A stretch of 64,000 nucleotides of DNA from Gammaproteobacteria bacterium (lineage in GTDB: Bacteria; Pseudomonadota; Gammaproteobacteria; Eutrophobiales; Eutrophobiaceae): assembly GCA_003250975.1 (NCBI GenBank), contig QKIY01000002.1, positions 1 through 64,000 on the forward strand. The letters run 5' to 3'. The notes beneath the pieces were generated by a model. The model ran no database searches. It was given only the letters and a program-made list of their open reading frames with translations, and was not told where the DNA came from. Shown one piece after another: positions 40,137-49,494 of the stretch; the first letter of the stretch is position 1, and each line of letters opens with the position of its first letter. A program made the translations under genes and the position numbers.

Positions 40137-40643
40137 TTAATCTGCTGATTCTGTTTCGACACCGATTTTAACCAGCTGCGCCTGTAAGTTTTCCATGTCC
40201 AGTTTTTCCGGTGGCAGGGCAGTCAGAATCCTGATGCTGTGTTCCAATTTACAATAGGCCTTCAGGAAACTGTTACGGGCCTCATTTTCATCCCTGTAGG
40301 TCTTGTCCGGGTCTTCGACACCCCAATGTACCATTATCGGCCGGCCGGGCCAGACAGGGCAGGTTTCTCCAGCCGCGTTGTCACAAACGGTAATAATAAT
40401 ATCCATTTCAGGCGCACCAGCGGTAAACTCATCCCAACTTTTGCTGCGCAAATGGGATATATCATGACCGTATTCACGGAGGATAGTCTGTGCCATCGGG
40501 TGCACCTTGCCCCTGGGGTGGCTTCCGGCGCTAAAGGCCTTGAACCTCCCGGAGCCCCAGTATTGCAATAAGGCTTCGGCCATAATGCTACGGGCTGAGT
40601 TACCTGTACAAAGAAACAGCACATTAAGGGGTTTATCACGCAT
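40137..40643 (-). CDS. arsC: LMW-PTP-type arsenate reductase
   Basis: A 168 aa low-molecular-weight phosphatase-fold reductase. The P-loop CTGNSARS has C12 as nucleophile, and two further cysteines, C87 (TVCDNAAGE) and C95 (ETCPVWPG), are placed as in thioredoxin-coupled ArsC. It reduces arsenate to arsenite. No arsenite pump or ArsR is in the window. It is convergent with the TRAP operon. Confidence 0.9.
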   Translation of the reverse strand: MRDKPLNVLFLCTGNSARSIMAEALLQYWGSGRFKAFSAGSHPRGKVHPMAQTILREYGHDISHLRSKSWDEFTAGAPEMDIIITVCDNAAGETCPVWPGRPIMVHWGVEDPDKTYRDENEARNSFLKAYCKLEHSIRILTALPPEKLDMENLQAQLVKIGVETESAD

Positions 40644-41026
40644 TTAAGAATTTAGACTCGCCGTACAAGGCAAGGATATTATCAAATATATATTCCCGTG
40701 GATGTTCCCAATAAAAAAAGGCCGTTTTCACGGCCTTTTGGTCACGGAATGTGTCTCTCTCCCCGCACCATTTGATGTCAATGGGGTAATCATGGCAATA
40801 ACCATCTGATTTCGCGTCACTCAGGGAAGTTATTTTGTTTATACCCGGATGGAGGACGAGGTAAGTGGTCCTTGATTGCTATATTTATATGCCATGCCTG
40901 GCTCAATTACTTCGCATAATATATATTATGTTAAATAGATTATCTGTGAGCACAGACACGGATATAGCTTAATATATATGCTTAAATAGTTTTAATAAGT
41001 CGCTGTATTCAATACACTCCTAATTC
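40644..41026. other. 383-bp gap between arsC and the AsmA gene
   Basis: No protein-like ORF on either strand. It holds one orphan intrinsic terminator (40716-40739, better on the minus strand) and an AT-rich part next to the AsmA gene that probably carries its promoter. The terminator suggests a short minus-strand transcript from about 40740-40950, unknown in nature. Confidence 0.5.
40716..40739 (-). terminator. Orphan intrinsic terminator
   Basis: GGCCGT and ACGGCC around the loop TTTC, extended by AAAA/TTTT. On the minus strand the hairpin is followed by seven Ts; on the plus strand by only four. No annotated gene ends here, since arsC starts downstream of it on the minus strand. Confidence 0.7.
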
Positions 41027-43306
41027 ATGACGAAACTAATAATAAATCTAATTAAAAAACTGCTCGCCCTGGTTTTTATACTCATACTATGTCTGTCATT
41101 GGTCCTGGCGATCATCATCAGCACGGTCGATATAAACCAGTACAGGGAGCAGATAATCCAGACTGTTGAAAAACAGACAGGCCGTCATTTCAAAATTGAT
41201 GGCGAGTTGAAACTCGCTTATTCATTTATCCCGACCCTGTTAATTGAGAAAGCCAGTTTCGGTAATCCGGAATGGGCTTCTTCCCGTGATATGGTCAAAA
41301 TCAAGCGCCTTGAAATTGAAATGGCGTTGATGCCATTGCTGGACAAGCATGTCAGTATCAACCGAATAGTCTTGGATTCACCGGAGATTTTCCTGGAAAC
41401 CAATAAACAGGGAAAAAGAAGTTGGATCTTAGATACCAAAAAACCGGAACAAGGAAAAAAAGAGCAGCCTACCGCTGAAAAAAAATCAAAAAATATGCCG
41501 GCAACCTTGCCTGCGACACTCAATATCAGTGAGGTTCAAATAAGCAATGGCCTTCTGAATCACAGGGATGCTGCAAGCAAGTCATCTCAAAAGATCGTAA
41601 TTAAAAATTTTAAAGCGGTATCTGATGGCATGAAGGAGCCTATGGACATATCCCTTAATGCCAGTGTCAACTCTATACCGATAGTAATTGCAGGGAATAC
41701 CGGTTCATTGACAAGCCTTACGGCAAACGAAGAATATGCAGTGAATATCGAAGGCCTGTTGGGCAAAGCGAAAATCAGTATTTCAGGCAAGGTGAAACGG
41801 CCCCTGCAACTGCAGGGCATTAAGGCCAGAGTGCAGACAGATCTTAAGTCCCTTTCCAGTCTTGACATGATTGCAAAGAAACCCCTACCCAACGTGGGAC
41901 CTGTGCACCTAACGGCTGACGTCGCAAGGGACAAGAAGATCCTTTATTTTGAAAAATTACAGGGCGAGCTGGCCAAAATAAAGATCTCTGCCAAAGGAAA
42001 GATTAAGGAACCTTACAAATTGAAGGGGGTGGAACTGCAAACAAGCCTGGAAGCGGATTCTCTGACTGACCTTACCAGGCCGTTCAAGCTGAAAAAAATA
42101 CCCCCTACCGGACCTGTTCAGGCTTCTGCACTTGTTTCTGATACAAAAAACGGCATCAAATTTTCAAAATTTAACATGCAAGTCGATAAGAGTGACCTGC
42201 GTGGTACTGTACAAATAAGCATGGAAAAGCGCCCTGCCCTTTATGCAACGATCAATGCAAACAATATAGACCTTGCCCCGTTCCTGTCAAAAGAAAAAAC
42301 AGGTAAAAAAGGGGGGAAACTGTTTTCTAGCAAACCCCTGGCCCTTGCCTGGTTGAACAAGCTGGACGCCAAGCTTGAAGTAAATGCCAGAAAGTTCAAA
42401 ACCAGAAAAAATACTCTGGATAATCTTGCACTCAAACTGACAATAGAAAATGGGCGCCTCACGACCACATCCCTCAAAGCCGTGCTGGCAGAAGGATCTC
42501 TCAGCGGTAATATTATCGTCGATGCAAGCAAGCCACAGAAAATCTGGGTAAACACCCTGATTAATATTTACCAATTGTTACCTGAAAAGCTGTCCAATCT
42601 GAAAGGTGAGATAACGGGTGGGCGCACAGACATATTTATACGCGCGAAAGGAAATGGTAAGAGTGTCGCAGAGATAATGGCAAACCTGGATGGGCAATTG
42701 CTGGTCAAGGTAGGTAAAGGCAACATCAGATCAGAAAAATTCAACATCCTTGACTCGGAAATTATATCGTCGGCACTGAATGCACTGCTACCCTTGCCTT
42801 CTGACAAATCAGGCCGTCAAATGATATGTGCCGTAACAAAGCTGGATATTAAAGATGGTCTTGCCGTTTCTGATCAGGGTATAGCATTATCTACAACCCG
42901 GATGGACGTGGTGGGTAGCGGAGTTATTAACCTGAAAGAAGAGACATTAAATATAGGAATAAAACCCAGGGCAAAGGAAGGATTGGGTATCAGTGCAGGC
43001 AGTCTGGCCGATCTTGTGAGAATAACCGGACCAATCTCTGATCCTAAGATCACACCGGATACGCTTGAAGCATTCAAGAAAGGACTCTCAGTTGGCGCCG
43101 CCTTTATGACTGGTGGCCTTTCATTGCTTGCACAGGGTCTCTTTGATTTGGCAACAACTGATTATGATCCCTGTGGCACGGCACTTGCCAGTGGATCTGA
43201 CAGGACAGAGAGAGAGAACAAATTACCTGATACTGTAGTTAAGCCATCGGCACCTTCCGGAGGCCAACAGGAATCAACGGATGACAGAATTCGCAGCCAT
43301 TTTTAG
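41027..43306 (+). CDS. AsmA-family envelope protein
   Basis: A 759 aa protein with an N-terminal membrane anchor (about 8-32) and a large periplasmic AsmA body. Family segments are DINQYREQIIQTVEKQTGR and the C-terminal AsmA_2-like region (LLVKVGKGNIRSEKFNILDSE; GSGVINLKEETLNI). AsmA-like proteins act as bridges for phospholipid movement between the membranes or limit outer-membrane protein assembly. Standing next to a putative lipid cluster it may share that theme, but it has its own upstream region. Confidence 0.88.
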   Translation: MTKLIINLIKKLLALVFILILCLSLVLAIIISTVDINQYREQIIQTVEKQTGRHFKIDGELKLAYSFIPTLLIEKASFGNPEWASSRDMVKIKRLEIEMALMPLLDKHVSINRIVLDSPEIFLETNKQGKRSWILDTKKPEQGKKEQPTAEKKSKNMPATLPATLNISEVQISNGLLNHRDAASKSSQKIVIKNFKAVSDGMKEPMDISLNASVNSIPIVIAGNTGSLTSLTANEEYAVNIEGLLGKAKISISGKVKRPLQLQGIKARVQTDLKSLSSLDMIAKKPLPNVGPVHLTADVARDKKILYFEKLQGELAKIKISAKGKIKEPYKLKGVELQTSLEADSLTDLTRPFKLKKIPPTGPVQASALVSDTKNGIKFSKFNMQVDKSDLRGTVQISMEKRPALYATINANNIDLAPFLSKEKTGKKGGKLFSSKPLALAWLNKLDAKLEVNARKFKTRKNTLDNLALKLTIENGRLTTTSLKAVLAEGSLSGNIIVDASKPQKIWVNTLINIYQLLPEKLSNLKGEITGGRTDIFIRAKGNGKSVAEIMANLDGQLLVKVGKGNIRSEKFNILDSEIISSALNALLPLPSDKSGRQMICAVTKLDIKDGLAVSDQGIALSTTRMDVVGSGVINLKEETLNIGIKPRAKEGLGISAGSLADLVRITGPISDPKITPDTLEAFKKGLSVGAAFMTGGLSLLAQGLFDLATTDYDPCGTALASGSDRTERENKLPDTVVKPSAPSGGQQESTDDRIRSHF

Positions 43307-43603
43307 AAAATCCTGTTTGACAAACGTCACGAGATAATACACCAAGATTCCTCCCAGTATTCCTGGCATAGCTTCGTAAATCATATTATGTCAGCCAAGT
43401 GTGCGCCAGATAATCACAATCAACATTCCGCTCAGCATCATCAATATAATAGTCATTTGGTCCGGGCGTTTTCCCAGAGCATAAATAATCAACAAGGGCA
43501 CAAAACTCGCCCCAAGTCCGGACCACGAAAACATGACAATATCAAAAACACTGTCACTGCGCTGTATAACATGAAACCGGAACGTATTGTTGAAATAATA
43601 TGT
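43307..43603 (-). pseudogene. C-terminal remnant of a sodium/solute (PutP-like) symporter
   Basis: Read on the minus strand, the frame gives DIVMFSWSGLGASFVPLL, then IVIIWRTLG, a TGA (43391-43393), and in the same frame IYEAMPGILGGILVYYLV. This is the end of the sodium:solute symporter family (PutP has FAWAGFGAAFGP, VWKQFGW and LYEIIPGF). The TGA falls where PutP has Trp, so TGG to TGA is likely. The part upstream of 43604 is lost (TAA, no homology). Not in the ORF track. Confidence 0.75.
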
Positions 43604-43774
43604 TTAGAAAAGTGCCAATGATTCAGTAATGCTGGCAACAGCAATACTTATATATCATCTACACTTAATTGATAGATATATACAATAATAGCTTTTAAAT
43701 GGCCTTAATGACAAATATGCAAAGTATTATGCCTTTATAATTTACTTCACGAGCACTTAAAAACATATATACAT
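43604..43774. other. AT-rich gap before the amino-acid permease
   Basis: About 170 bp of AT-rich DNA where the body of the lost symporter would have been. No gene is visible. It probably holds the promoter of the permease. Confidence 0.4.
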
Positions 43775-44995
43775 ATGAACAGCCCTGCCACTCTCAAGCG
43801 CGTTCTGACATTACCTCTGGTGATATTTTACGGCCTCGGCAACATACTGGGTGCTGGTATTTATGTCCTGATAGGAAAAGTCGCCGGTTACAGTAGTTAT
43901 TATTCACCCCTTGCCTTCCTGCTGGCCTCACTTGTCGCTGCATTAAGTGCATTATCCTATGCAGAACTTTCTTCCCGTTATCCTGTTAGTGCGGGTGAAG
44001 CAGTTTATCTGCAAAAGGCCTTTAATTTCCCTCCCTTATCCCTGTTCATTGGCCTTTTAATAGTATTTGCAGGTTGTGTCTCATCAGGCGCCATTGCTCG
44101 CGGGTTTGCCGGTTACACGAGGGTCTTTCTGGATCTGCCTGACAGCCTGATTCTGATTATCCTGCTTTCGGTGTTGGGTGCCATTGCCTGCTGGGGCATC
44201 CGGATCTCGGTCGGTATTGCCAGCCTCATTACTATTATTGAAATCGTAGGGCTTTTTATCATTATTGGCGTTACCTCACCTGATTTGTCTACAGTCAATG
44301 AGAAAATTAAAGCATTGCCATCATTCGACCCTATTGCTTTACAGGGTATCTTCCTGGGGGCCTTTCTGGCGTTTTATGCCTATATTGGTTTTGAGGACAT
44401 GGTAAATATTGCAGAAGAAGTTAAGGACGCCAGCCGAACCATGCCCTTCGCGATCCTGATCGCATTGATACTGGCTACATTGCTTTACAGTCTTGTTACC
44501 TTTATGTCCATTCTTTCCGTATCACCGGAGACATTAAATGAATCAGAGGCGCCACTGGCACTGGTCTACGAGGTGGCCACGGGCAAGAAACCGGTTTTGA
44601 TTACACTGATCAGCCTGTTTGCCGTGATTAACGGCGCATTGATACAAATCATTATGGCCTCGAGGATCCTCTACGGCAGCAGCAAACAAGGGTGGTTGCC
44701 GCAATTTTTGGGCAAGGTCAATACAGTTACCCATACGCCGATAAACTCCACCCTCCTCTGCGCAGCTTCTGTTCTGGCTTTCGCACTCTGGTTACCTGTG
44801 GAAACCCTGGCAAGGACGACCAGTTATCTTATCCTGATCATATTTACCCTGGTTAATCTCTCTCTTGCGGTTATCAAGTTGCGCGGGACGCCGGCTGAAG
44901 GAATTTTCACCGTCCCCTTGTGGATACCTGTTTCCGGAACATTGGTATCAGCCGCATTTGTGATCATCCAGATTGCCATATCTGTTGGCCGGTAG
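43775..44995 (+). CDS. APC-family amino-acid permease
   Basis: A 406 aa inner-membrane transporter with about 12 helices. It opens with the APC-type discontinuous helix 1 (FYGLGNILGAGIYVLIGKVAG) and has AYIGFEDMVNIAEEVKDASRTMP in helix 6, typical of amino acid-polyamine-organocation carriers. The substrate cannot be told. It is a single gene between the symporter remnant and the sirtuin. Confidence 0.9.
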   Translation: MNSPATLKRVLTLPLVIFYGLGNILGAGIYVLIGKVAGYSSYYSPLAFLLASLVAALSALSYAELSSRYPVSAGEAVYLQKAFNFPPLSLFIGLLIVFAGCVSSGAIARGFAGYTRVFLDLPDSLILIILLSVLGAIACWGIRISVGIASLITIIEIVGLFIIIGVTSPDLSTVNEKIKALPSFDPIALQGIFLGAFLAFYAYIGFEDMVNIAEEVKDASRTMPFAILIALILATLLYSLVTFMSILSVSPETLNESEAPLALVYEVATGKKPVLITLISLFAVINGALIQIIMASRILYGSSKQGWLPQFLGKVNTVTHTPINSTLLCAASVLAFALWLPVETLARTTSYLILIIFTLVNLSLAVIKLRGTPAEGIFTVPLWIPVSGTLVSAAFVIIQIAISVGR

Positions 44996-45170
44996 CTTTT
45001 TGATTACCCGTGATGTTACTATCGCGCTATATCCATCCGCCTAAATACAGAAAATGACCGAACACAAAAACCCGAACATTTTCCGGATCATCTTCAGCAA
45101 ACCAGATTCATTTTACTCCGCCGGGAAACCATCCCCTTCCTCTTTTTCCTGATGTCTGAACTTTATTTAC

Positions 45171-45884
45171 ATGCAAAACATACCCGAATTAAATCCGGAT
45201 GATTATTCCGCCATCGTCTTTTTTACCGGTGCAGGCATGTCTGCCGAATCCGGGATCCCGACCTATCGTGGCGCCGGTGGGATCTGGCATGAATACCGTT
45301 GGGAAGAATACGCCTGCCAGGATGCTTTTGATGTTGATCCTGAAAAGGTGCTCGATTTTCATGAACTGAGACGGCCTAAGGTTCTCGAATGCAACCCTCA
45401 TATCGGACATGAAATAATTACCAGGATACAGCGCAAGCACCCGAGTTGCTGGATCGTCACACAAAATATAGACGGCATGCATCAACGTTCGGGGAGCAGA
45501 AACGTCGTTGAGCTACACGGCAGTTTATGGCGTATGCGATGCAGCCAGCACGGTATATCAGAGGATCCTAGTGTACGGTATCAAACGCGGCGTTGTAGTA
45601 TCTGTGGCAACTGGTTGCGGCCTGATATCACGTGGTTTAATGATATGTTGGATGCAGTAGTTATGGAGAAAGCGCATAATTTAATAAACAACGCCCAATT
45701 GTTTATTACCATCGGTACTTCCGGTGTCGTTTACCCTGCGGCCATGTTCCCTCGTCTCGCCAGTGACGCCGGCGCCAAGTGTGTATACATCAACACGGAG
45801 ACACCGGGAGACGAATCTTTGTATGATATCGTGGCACTGGGAAAAGCCAGTGAAGTATTAAACGGTATGTTTCCCCTCGCTTGA
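45171..45884 (+). CDS. cobB: NAD-dependent protein deacylase, CobB-like sirtuin
   Basis: A 237 aa Sir2 enzyme that removes acyl groups from lysines using NAD. NAD motifs are GAGMSAESGIPTYR and TQNIDGMHQ; the catalytic His is H116 (ELHGSLW). Zinc cysteines are C124, C142 and C145, with the second position of the first pair a His (CSQH), as loosely in CobB. The class III YxxR pair reads H64-E-L-R67, a Tyr to His change that may alter succinyl/malonyl preference. Confidence 0.92.
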   Translation: MQNIPELNPDDYSAIVFFTGAGMSAESGIPTYRGAGGIWHEYRWEEYACQDAFDVDPEKVLDFHELRRPKVLECNPHIGHEIITRIQRKHPSCWIVTQNIDGMHQRSGSRNVVELHGSLWRMRCSQHGISEDPSVRYQTRRCSICGNWLRPDITWFNDMLDAVVMEKAHNLINNAQLFITIGTSGVVYPAAMFPRLASDAGAKCVYINTETPGDESLYDIVALGKASEVLNGMFPLA

Positions 45885-45890
45885 TGTTGG

Positions 45891-46757
45891 TTAACTTTCC
45901 ATCTGCCCGAAGCGGCCGCTGTTGAAATCGTCGATGGCCTGCGTTACCTCTTCCTGAGTGTTCATCACAAACGGGCCGTAACCGGCGATGGGCTCATCGA
46001 TCGGTTCACCACTCAGGAGCAACAGTATGGCATCGGTGTTTGCCTCGATCGTGAGGTTCTGATCGGGCCGGTCAAGCACAACAAATTGCGCCTCGCGTGC
46101 GATCGCGCTGCCATTCACCTGGACTGTGCCATGCAGAACGACCAGCGTTACGTTCCATCCCTCGGGCAGTGCTAATTCGCTGGTGCTCCCCTGCGCCAGA
46201 CGCATATCCCAGACGTGCATGGGCGTAAAGGTCAGGGCCGGACCTTTATTGCCGGCAAATTTCCCTGCGATCACGCGTACCGTGCCGGCATTTCCGGGCA
46301 GAGACACGCTCGGAATATCCTTGTCGAGAATGGGCTGATAGCTCGGCGGGGCCATTTTGTCCTTTGCCGGCAGGTTGACCCAGAGCTGCACCATCTCCAG
46401 CGTGCCACCGGTCTTTGTAAATACCGGGGAGTGAAATTCTTCATGCAATATTCCCGAACCAGCCGTCATCCATTGCACATCGCCGGGACCTATCACGCCG
46501 CCCTCCCCGGTCGAATCCTTATGAGCTACTTCGCCTTTATAAACTATGGTGACGGTCTCGAATCCGCGGTGCGGGTGCGGGCCGACGCCGCGGGGCTTAT
46601 CACCAGGTGTAAAATCGAACGGCCCTGCATAGTCAAACAGCAGGAACGGGCTGACCTGCTGGCCATGGCTACTATAGGAAAAAAGAGTACGTACCGGGAA
46701 GCCGTTACCCACCCAGTGGCGCCGGGGTTCTTCAAAGATACCGAGGACATTTTTCAT
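45891..46757 (-). CDS. Pirin-family protein
   Basis: A 288 aa bicupin. The iron-binding N-terminal cupin has PHPHRGFETVTIVYKGEVAHKDS and GDVQWMTAGSGILHEE. Bacterial pirins act as quercetinases or redox-linked regulators; the role here is unknown. It is convergent with the sirtuin (6 bp) and last in a minus-strand run starting at 49926, 81 bp after the small membrane gene. Confidence 0.93.
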   Translation of the reverse strand: MKNVLGIFEEPRRHWVGNGFPVRTLFSYSSHGQQVSPFLLFDYAGPFDFTPGDKPRGVGPHPHRGFETVTIVYKGEVAHKDSTGEGGVIGPGDVQWMTAGSGILHEEFHSPVFTKTGGTLEMVQLWVNLPAKDKMAPPSYQPILDKDIPSVSLPGNAGTVRVIAGKFAGNKGPALTFTPMHVWDMRLAQGSTSELALPEGWNVTLVVLHGTVQVNGSAIAREAQFVVLDRPDQNLTIEANTDAILLLLSGEPIDEPIAGYGPFVMNTQEEVTQAIDDFNSGRFGQMES

Positions 46758-46838
46758 TTTGAATTCCAGAAAATCAAAAACAATTTATCGAATGGCCCTG
46801 ATTATACCTCTGAGACACAAAAAACAGGCAAAGACTAT

Positions 46839-47033
46839 CTATTGCAAAAAATACACGTATTGCTGATAGATCAGCGTGACAAAACAGACCATCCAGAGTA
46901 AACCGATCACGGCCTTCATCGATACCGGCTCGTTATCCGAATCATAGTACCAGACTTTCGGTGACGCCTTTTTCCACAGGTAACCGAAGATGATCAGACC
47001 GGCAATACAACCGGCCGTGATAATATCAAACAT
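46839..47033 (-). CDS. Small two-helix membrane protein
   Basis: A 64 aa protein with two hydrophobic helices (about 3-18 and 42-62) separated by a charged loop (KKASPKVWYYDSDNEP). I do not recognise a family. It overlaps the preceding gene (47026-47583) by 8 bp, so it is probably translated with it, and both follow the ribonucleotide reductase. The composition is protein-like throughout. Confidence 0.65.
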   Translation of the reverse strand: MFDIITAGCIAGLIIFGYLWKKASPKVWYYDSDNEPVSMKAVIGLLWMVCFVTLIYQQYVYFLQ

Positions 47034-47583
47034 GACTGAAATCCACCGGTGCCGAGGCGAGTTTCTCGCACCATTTGATCTGGCGCCTGTGTGGCGACCA
47101 GTTGATCAGCAATGTCGAGCAGGCTTCCCAGAGTGACACCCAGGCCGCGACTGTCAGCCCTTCTGCAAATACGCGGCTGAGCGCAGAGGCGTGATTAATG
47201 TGATCGTTGACCCAGACCGAGACGGCCATAATGCTGAAGCCGATGAGAAGAAAGATCATGAAACGCCGGATCAGTTTTTTGAGCTCCAGTACCTCAAGGC
47301 CTTTCAAGTAAATGAAGTAATTATGGATGCTGGTCCGCACTCGTTCCTTTTGATTGTTATTAATGGGTTCTGCAAACCTGAACTGCATCTGTATTTCCTC
47401 GTCACCGACCTCGCGCATACTGTCTACTAGGTAATCGACGAGGTCCTGGTCCAGTTCCTTGCGCATATATGGAGCGTGACGGTCAAAGTCGTTAAAGAGA
47501 TATTCAACCTTGTCCGCGGTTATGTCGATGATGACTCTGCCTTCCGTGGTGCGCGCATAGCGCTCAAGAATTTCATTTATCAT
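47026..47583 (-). CDS. Unrecognised two-helix membrane protein
   Basis: A 185 aa protein. An acidic cytoplasmic-type region (about 1-105) is followed by two membrane helices (about 107-125 and 137-157) and a basic tail (NWSPHRRQIKWCEKL). I recognise no catalytic motif. It starts 10 bp after the nrdJ stop and overlaps the 64-aa gene, so it forms a tight unit with them. A role in the membrane near nucleotide metabolism is only contextual. Confidence 0.75.
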   Translation of the reverse strand: MINEILERYARTTEGRVIIDITADKVEYLFNDFDRHAPYMRKELDQDLVDYLVDSMREVGDEEIQMQFRFAEPINNNQKERVRTSIHNYFIYLKGLEVLELKKLIRRFMIFLLIGFSIMAVSVWVNDHINHASALSRVFAEGLTVAAWVSLWEACSTLLINWSPHRRQIKWCEKLASAPVDFSHV

Positions 47584-47593
47584 ACACTCTGCA

Positions 47594-49468
47594 TCATAAA
47601 TAAACGTTACAACAATGTTCGCCCTCTACGGGTTCCTTGCCGGTATGCAATATCTCTCCAGTCACCGGGTTGGGACGAAATACCGTGCAGCTCTTCAAAC
47701 CAAGCTGATACGCCATTTCATAGACCGAGTTGAATGCGGCGAAATCATAATCCACCGGGATATTGATTGTCTTGGAGATACTATTGTCCACGTGTGCCTG
47801 CACGGCAGCCTGCATCCGCAGATGAACTTCCGGTTCCAGTTCATGGGCGCAGACGAAGGTCCTTGCCAGAGGTTCCCCTTTTCCCAATTGCTGCCATAAG
47901 CGCCAGGCATAATCCTCGAGTTGATACGGTTTGCGTATGCCGTCTTCCAGGATATATCGCTGGTGTTCGAAGGCGAAGACCGGCTCAATGCCGCTGGAGA
48001 GGTTACCGGCCAGCAGGCTGATGGTGCCGGTAGGGGCGATCGCCGTCAGGTGACTGTTGCGTATGCCGTGTTGTTTGATAGCGTGAGTAATGTCGGCAGG
48101 CAAGGCTTGTATGAACTCGCCCTCGAGGTGTTTATTGCTGTCTAACAGCGGAAAGCTCCCCTTTTCCTGCGCCAGCTTTATGGAGGCACGGTATGCCGCC
48201 TGGTTGATTGTCTGCATGATGCTGGCGGTGAGCTCACAGGCATCCTCATTGCCATACCTCAGACCCAGCATAATCAGGGTATCGGCGAGACCGGTGATCC
48301 CCAGACCAATACGGCGCGTATTTCTCGCCTGCCGTTGCTGCGCCGGCAATGGAAATCGAGAGACATCTATCACGTTGTCCAGCATACGCACTGCCAGCGG
48401 GACGATATTCCTGATCCCTGCCAAGTCAAGGCTGGCATTGGTTGTAAAGGGATCATTTACAAAGCGCGTCAGGTTAATCGAACCCAGGTCACAGGCGCCG
48501 TAGGCTGGCAACGGGATCTCGCCACAGGGATTCGTCGCGCTGATGTTCTCCCGGTACCACAGGTTATTCAGCCGGTTAATCCGATCGATAAACAACACGC
48601 CTGGTTCGGCGGAATGATAACTGGCGCGGATGATCTGTTCCCATAACGAACGTGCACTGACTCTACGGAACACCCGGCAGGGAGTGGCCCTGCGGTAACC
48701 GGACCATTGACGCTTGACGATCTCCCGCCTCTGCTTGTCTTCGTTTTGATTCAAGCCACGTTCAGGGAATACCAGCGGCCAGTCCTGGTCCCATTGAACC
48801 GCTTCCATGAATTCATCCGTGACCAGTACTGAAATGTTGAAGTTGCGTAATTCATGACGGTCACGCTTGCTATTAATAAACTTCTCGATATCGGGATGAT
48901 CGCAGCGTAACGTTGCCATCATGGCACCGCGCCTCGGTCCAGAAGAAACCAGGGTTCTGCACATAGAATCCCATATCCGCATAAACGAAACCGGACCGGA
49001 GGCCATCCGGTTGACCTGACGGGCCTGTGTCCCGTAGGGCCGCAGCGTTGAAAAATCATAACCCACACCGCCACCCTGCTGCATGGTCAGGGCGCCTTCC
49101 TTCAAGCCATTGAAGATTCCGTCGATGGAATCATCGATGTTGCCCATTACAAAACAGTTAAAGAGTGTCACCTTGCGGTCCGTTCCGGCGCCAGCCATGA
49201 TGCGACCGCCGGGAATGAACCTGAAACCCTTCAGCGTGTTGTAAAAGCGGCGTTGCCATAGTTTGGGATCGGATTCTACGCTGGCAAGGGCCGACGCGAC
49301 CCGCCGCCAGGTATCAACAATGCTTTTGTCTCCTGTGCCATCAGCATCTTTATAACGGTACTTTGTATCCCAGATATAATCGGAGATGTCATCGGGGCTG
49401 AATTGTTCGGCATCTTTGCCCATAGTCAAAGTATAGGTATGCCCTGATGGAAAACAATCAGCCGGCAA
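47594..49468 (-). CDS. nrdJ: Class II (B12-dependent) ribonucleotide reductase
   Basis: Makes deoxyribonucleotides with adenosylcobalamin, with or without oxygen. Active-site residues are N313-C315-E317 (TNPCGEIPL), and the redox cysteines C105 (LFNCFVMG) and C326 (GACDLGS). No ATP-cone. At 624 aa it is short for proteobacterial NrdJ, and the tail ends in a CC pair (EHCCNVYL) rather than a clear CxxC. The track start is a TTG; ATG 49423 (MGKDAEQF) is an alternative, and neither has a good ribosome site. Confidence 0.9.
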   Translation of the reverse strand: MPADCFPSGHTYTLTMGKDAEQFSPDDISDYIWDTKYRYKDADGTGDKSIVDTWRRVASALASVESDPKLWQRRFYNTLKGFRFIPGGRIMAGAGTDRKVTLFNCFVMGNIDDSIDGIFNGLKEGALTMQQGGGVGYDFSTLRPYGTQARQVNRMASGPVSFMRIWDSMCRTLVSSGPRRGAMMATLRCDHPDIEKFINSKRDRHELRNFNISVLVTDEFMEAVQWDQDWPLVFPERGLNQNEDKQRREIVKRQWSGYRRATPCRVFRRVSARSLWEQIIRASYHSAEPGVLFIDRINRLNNLWYRENISATNPCGEIPLPAYGACDLGSINLTRFVNDPFTTNASLDLAGIRNIVPLAVRMLDNVIDVSRFPLPAQQRQARNTRRIGLGITGLADTLIMLGLRYGNEDACELTASIMQTINQAAYRASIKLAQEKGSFPLLDSNKHLEGEFIQALPADITHAIKQHGIRNSHLTAIAPTGTISLLAGNLSSGIEPVFAFEHQRYILEDGIRKPYQLEDYAWRLWQQLGKGEPLARTFVCAHELEPEVHLRMQAAVQAHVDNSISKTINIPVDYDFAAFNSVYEMAYQLGLKSCTVFRPNPVTGEILHTGKEPVEGEHCCNVYL

Positions 49469-49494
49469 GAGGAGCCATGATGAGAAACTGGCAA

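Noticed and set aside
40741-40773. Plus-strand sequence ending CCCCGCACCA that resembles a tRNA 3' end
   Set aside because: The T-loop (GTTCRA) and a pairing T-stem are absent, and no 5' half is found; not a tRNA and too weak for an attachment site.
43388-43621. 77-aa plus-strand ORF
   Set aside because: It is antisense to the symporter remnant, and its Asn/His-rich translation has no protein-like pattern.
46215-46901. 228-aa plus-strand ORF over the pirin gene
   Set aside because: Shadow of pirin, which has clear cupin motifs on the other strand.
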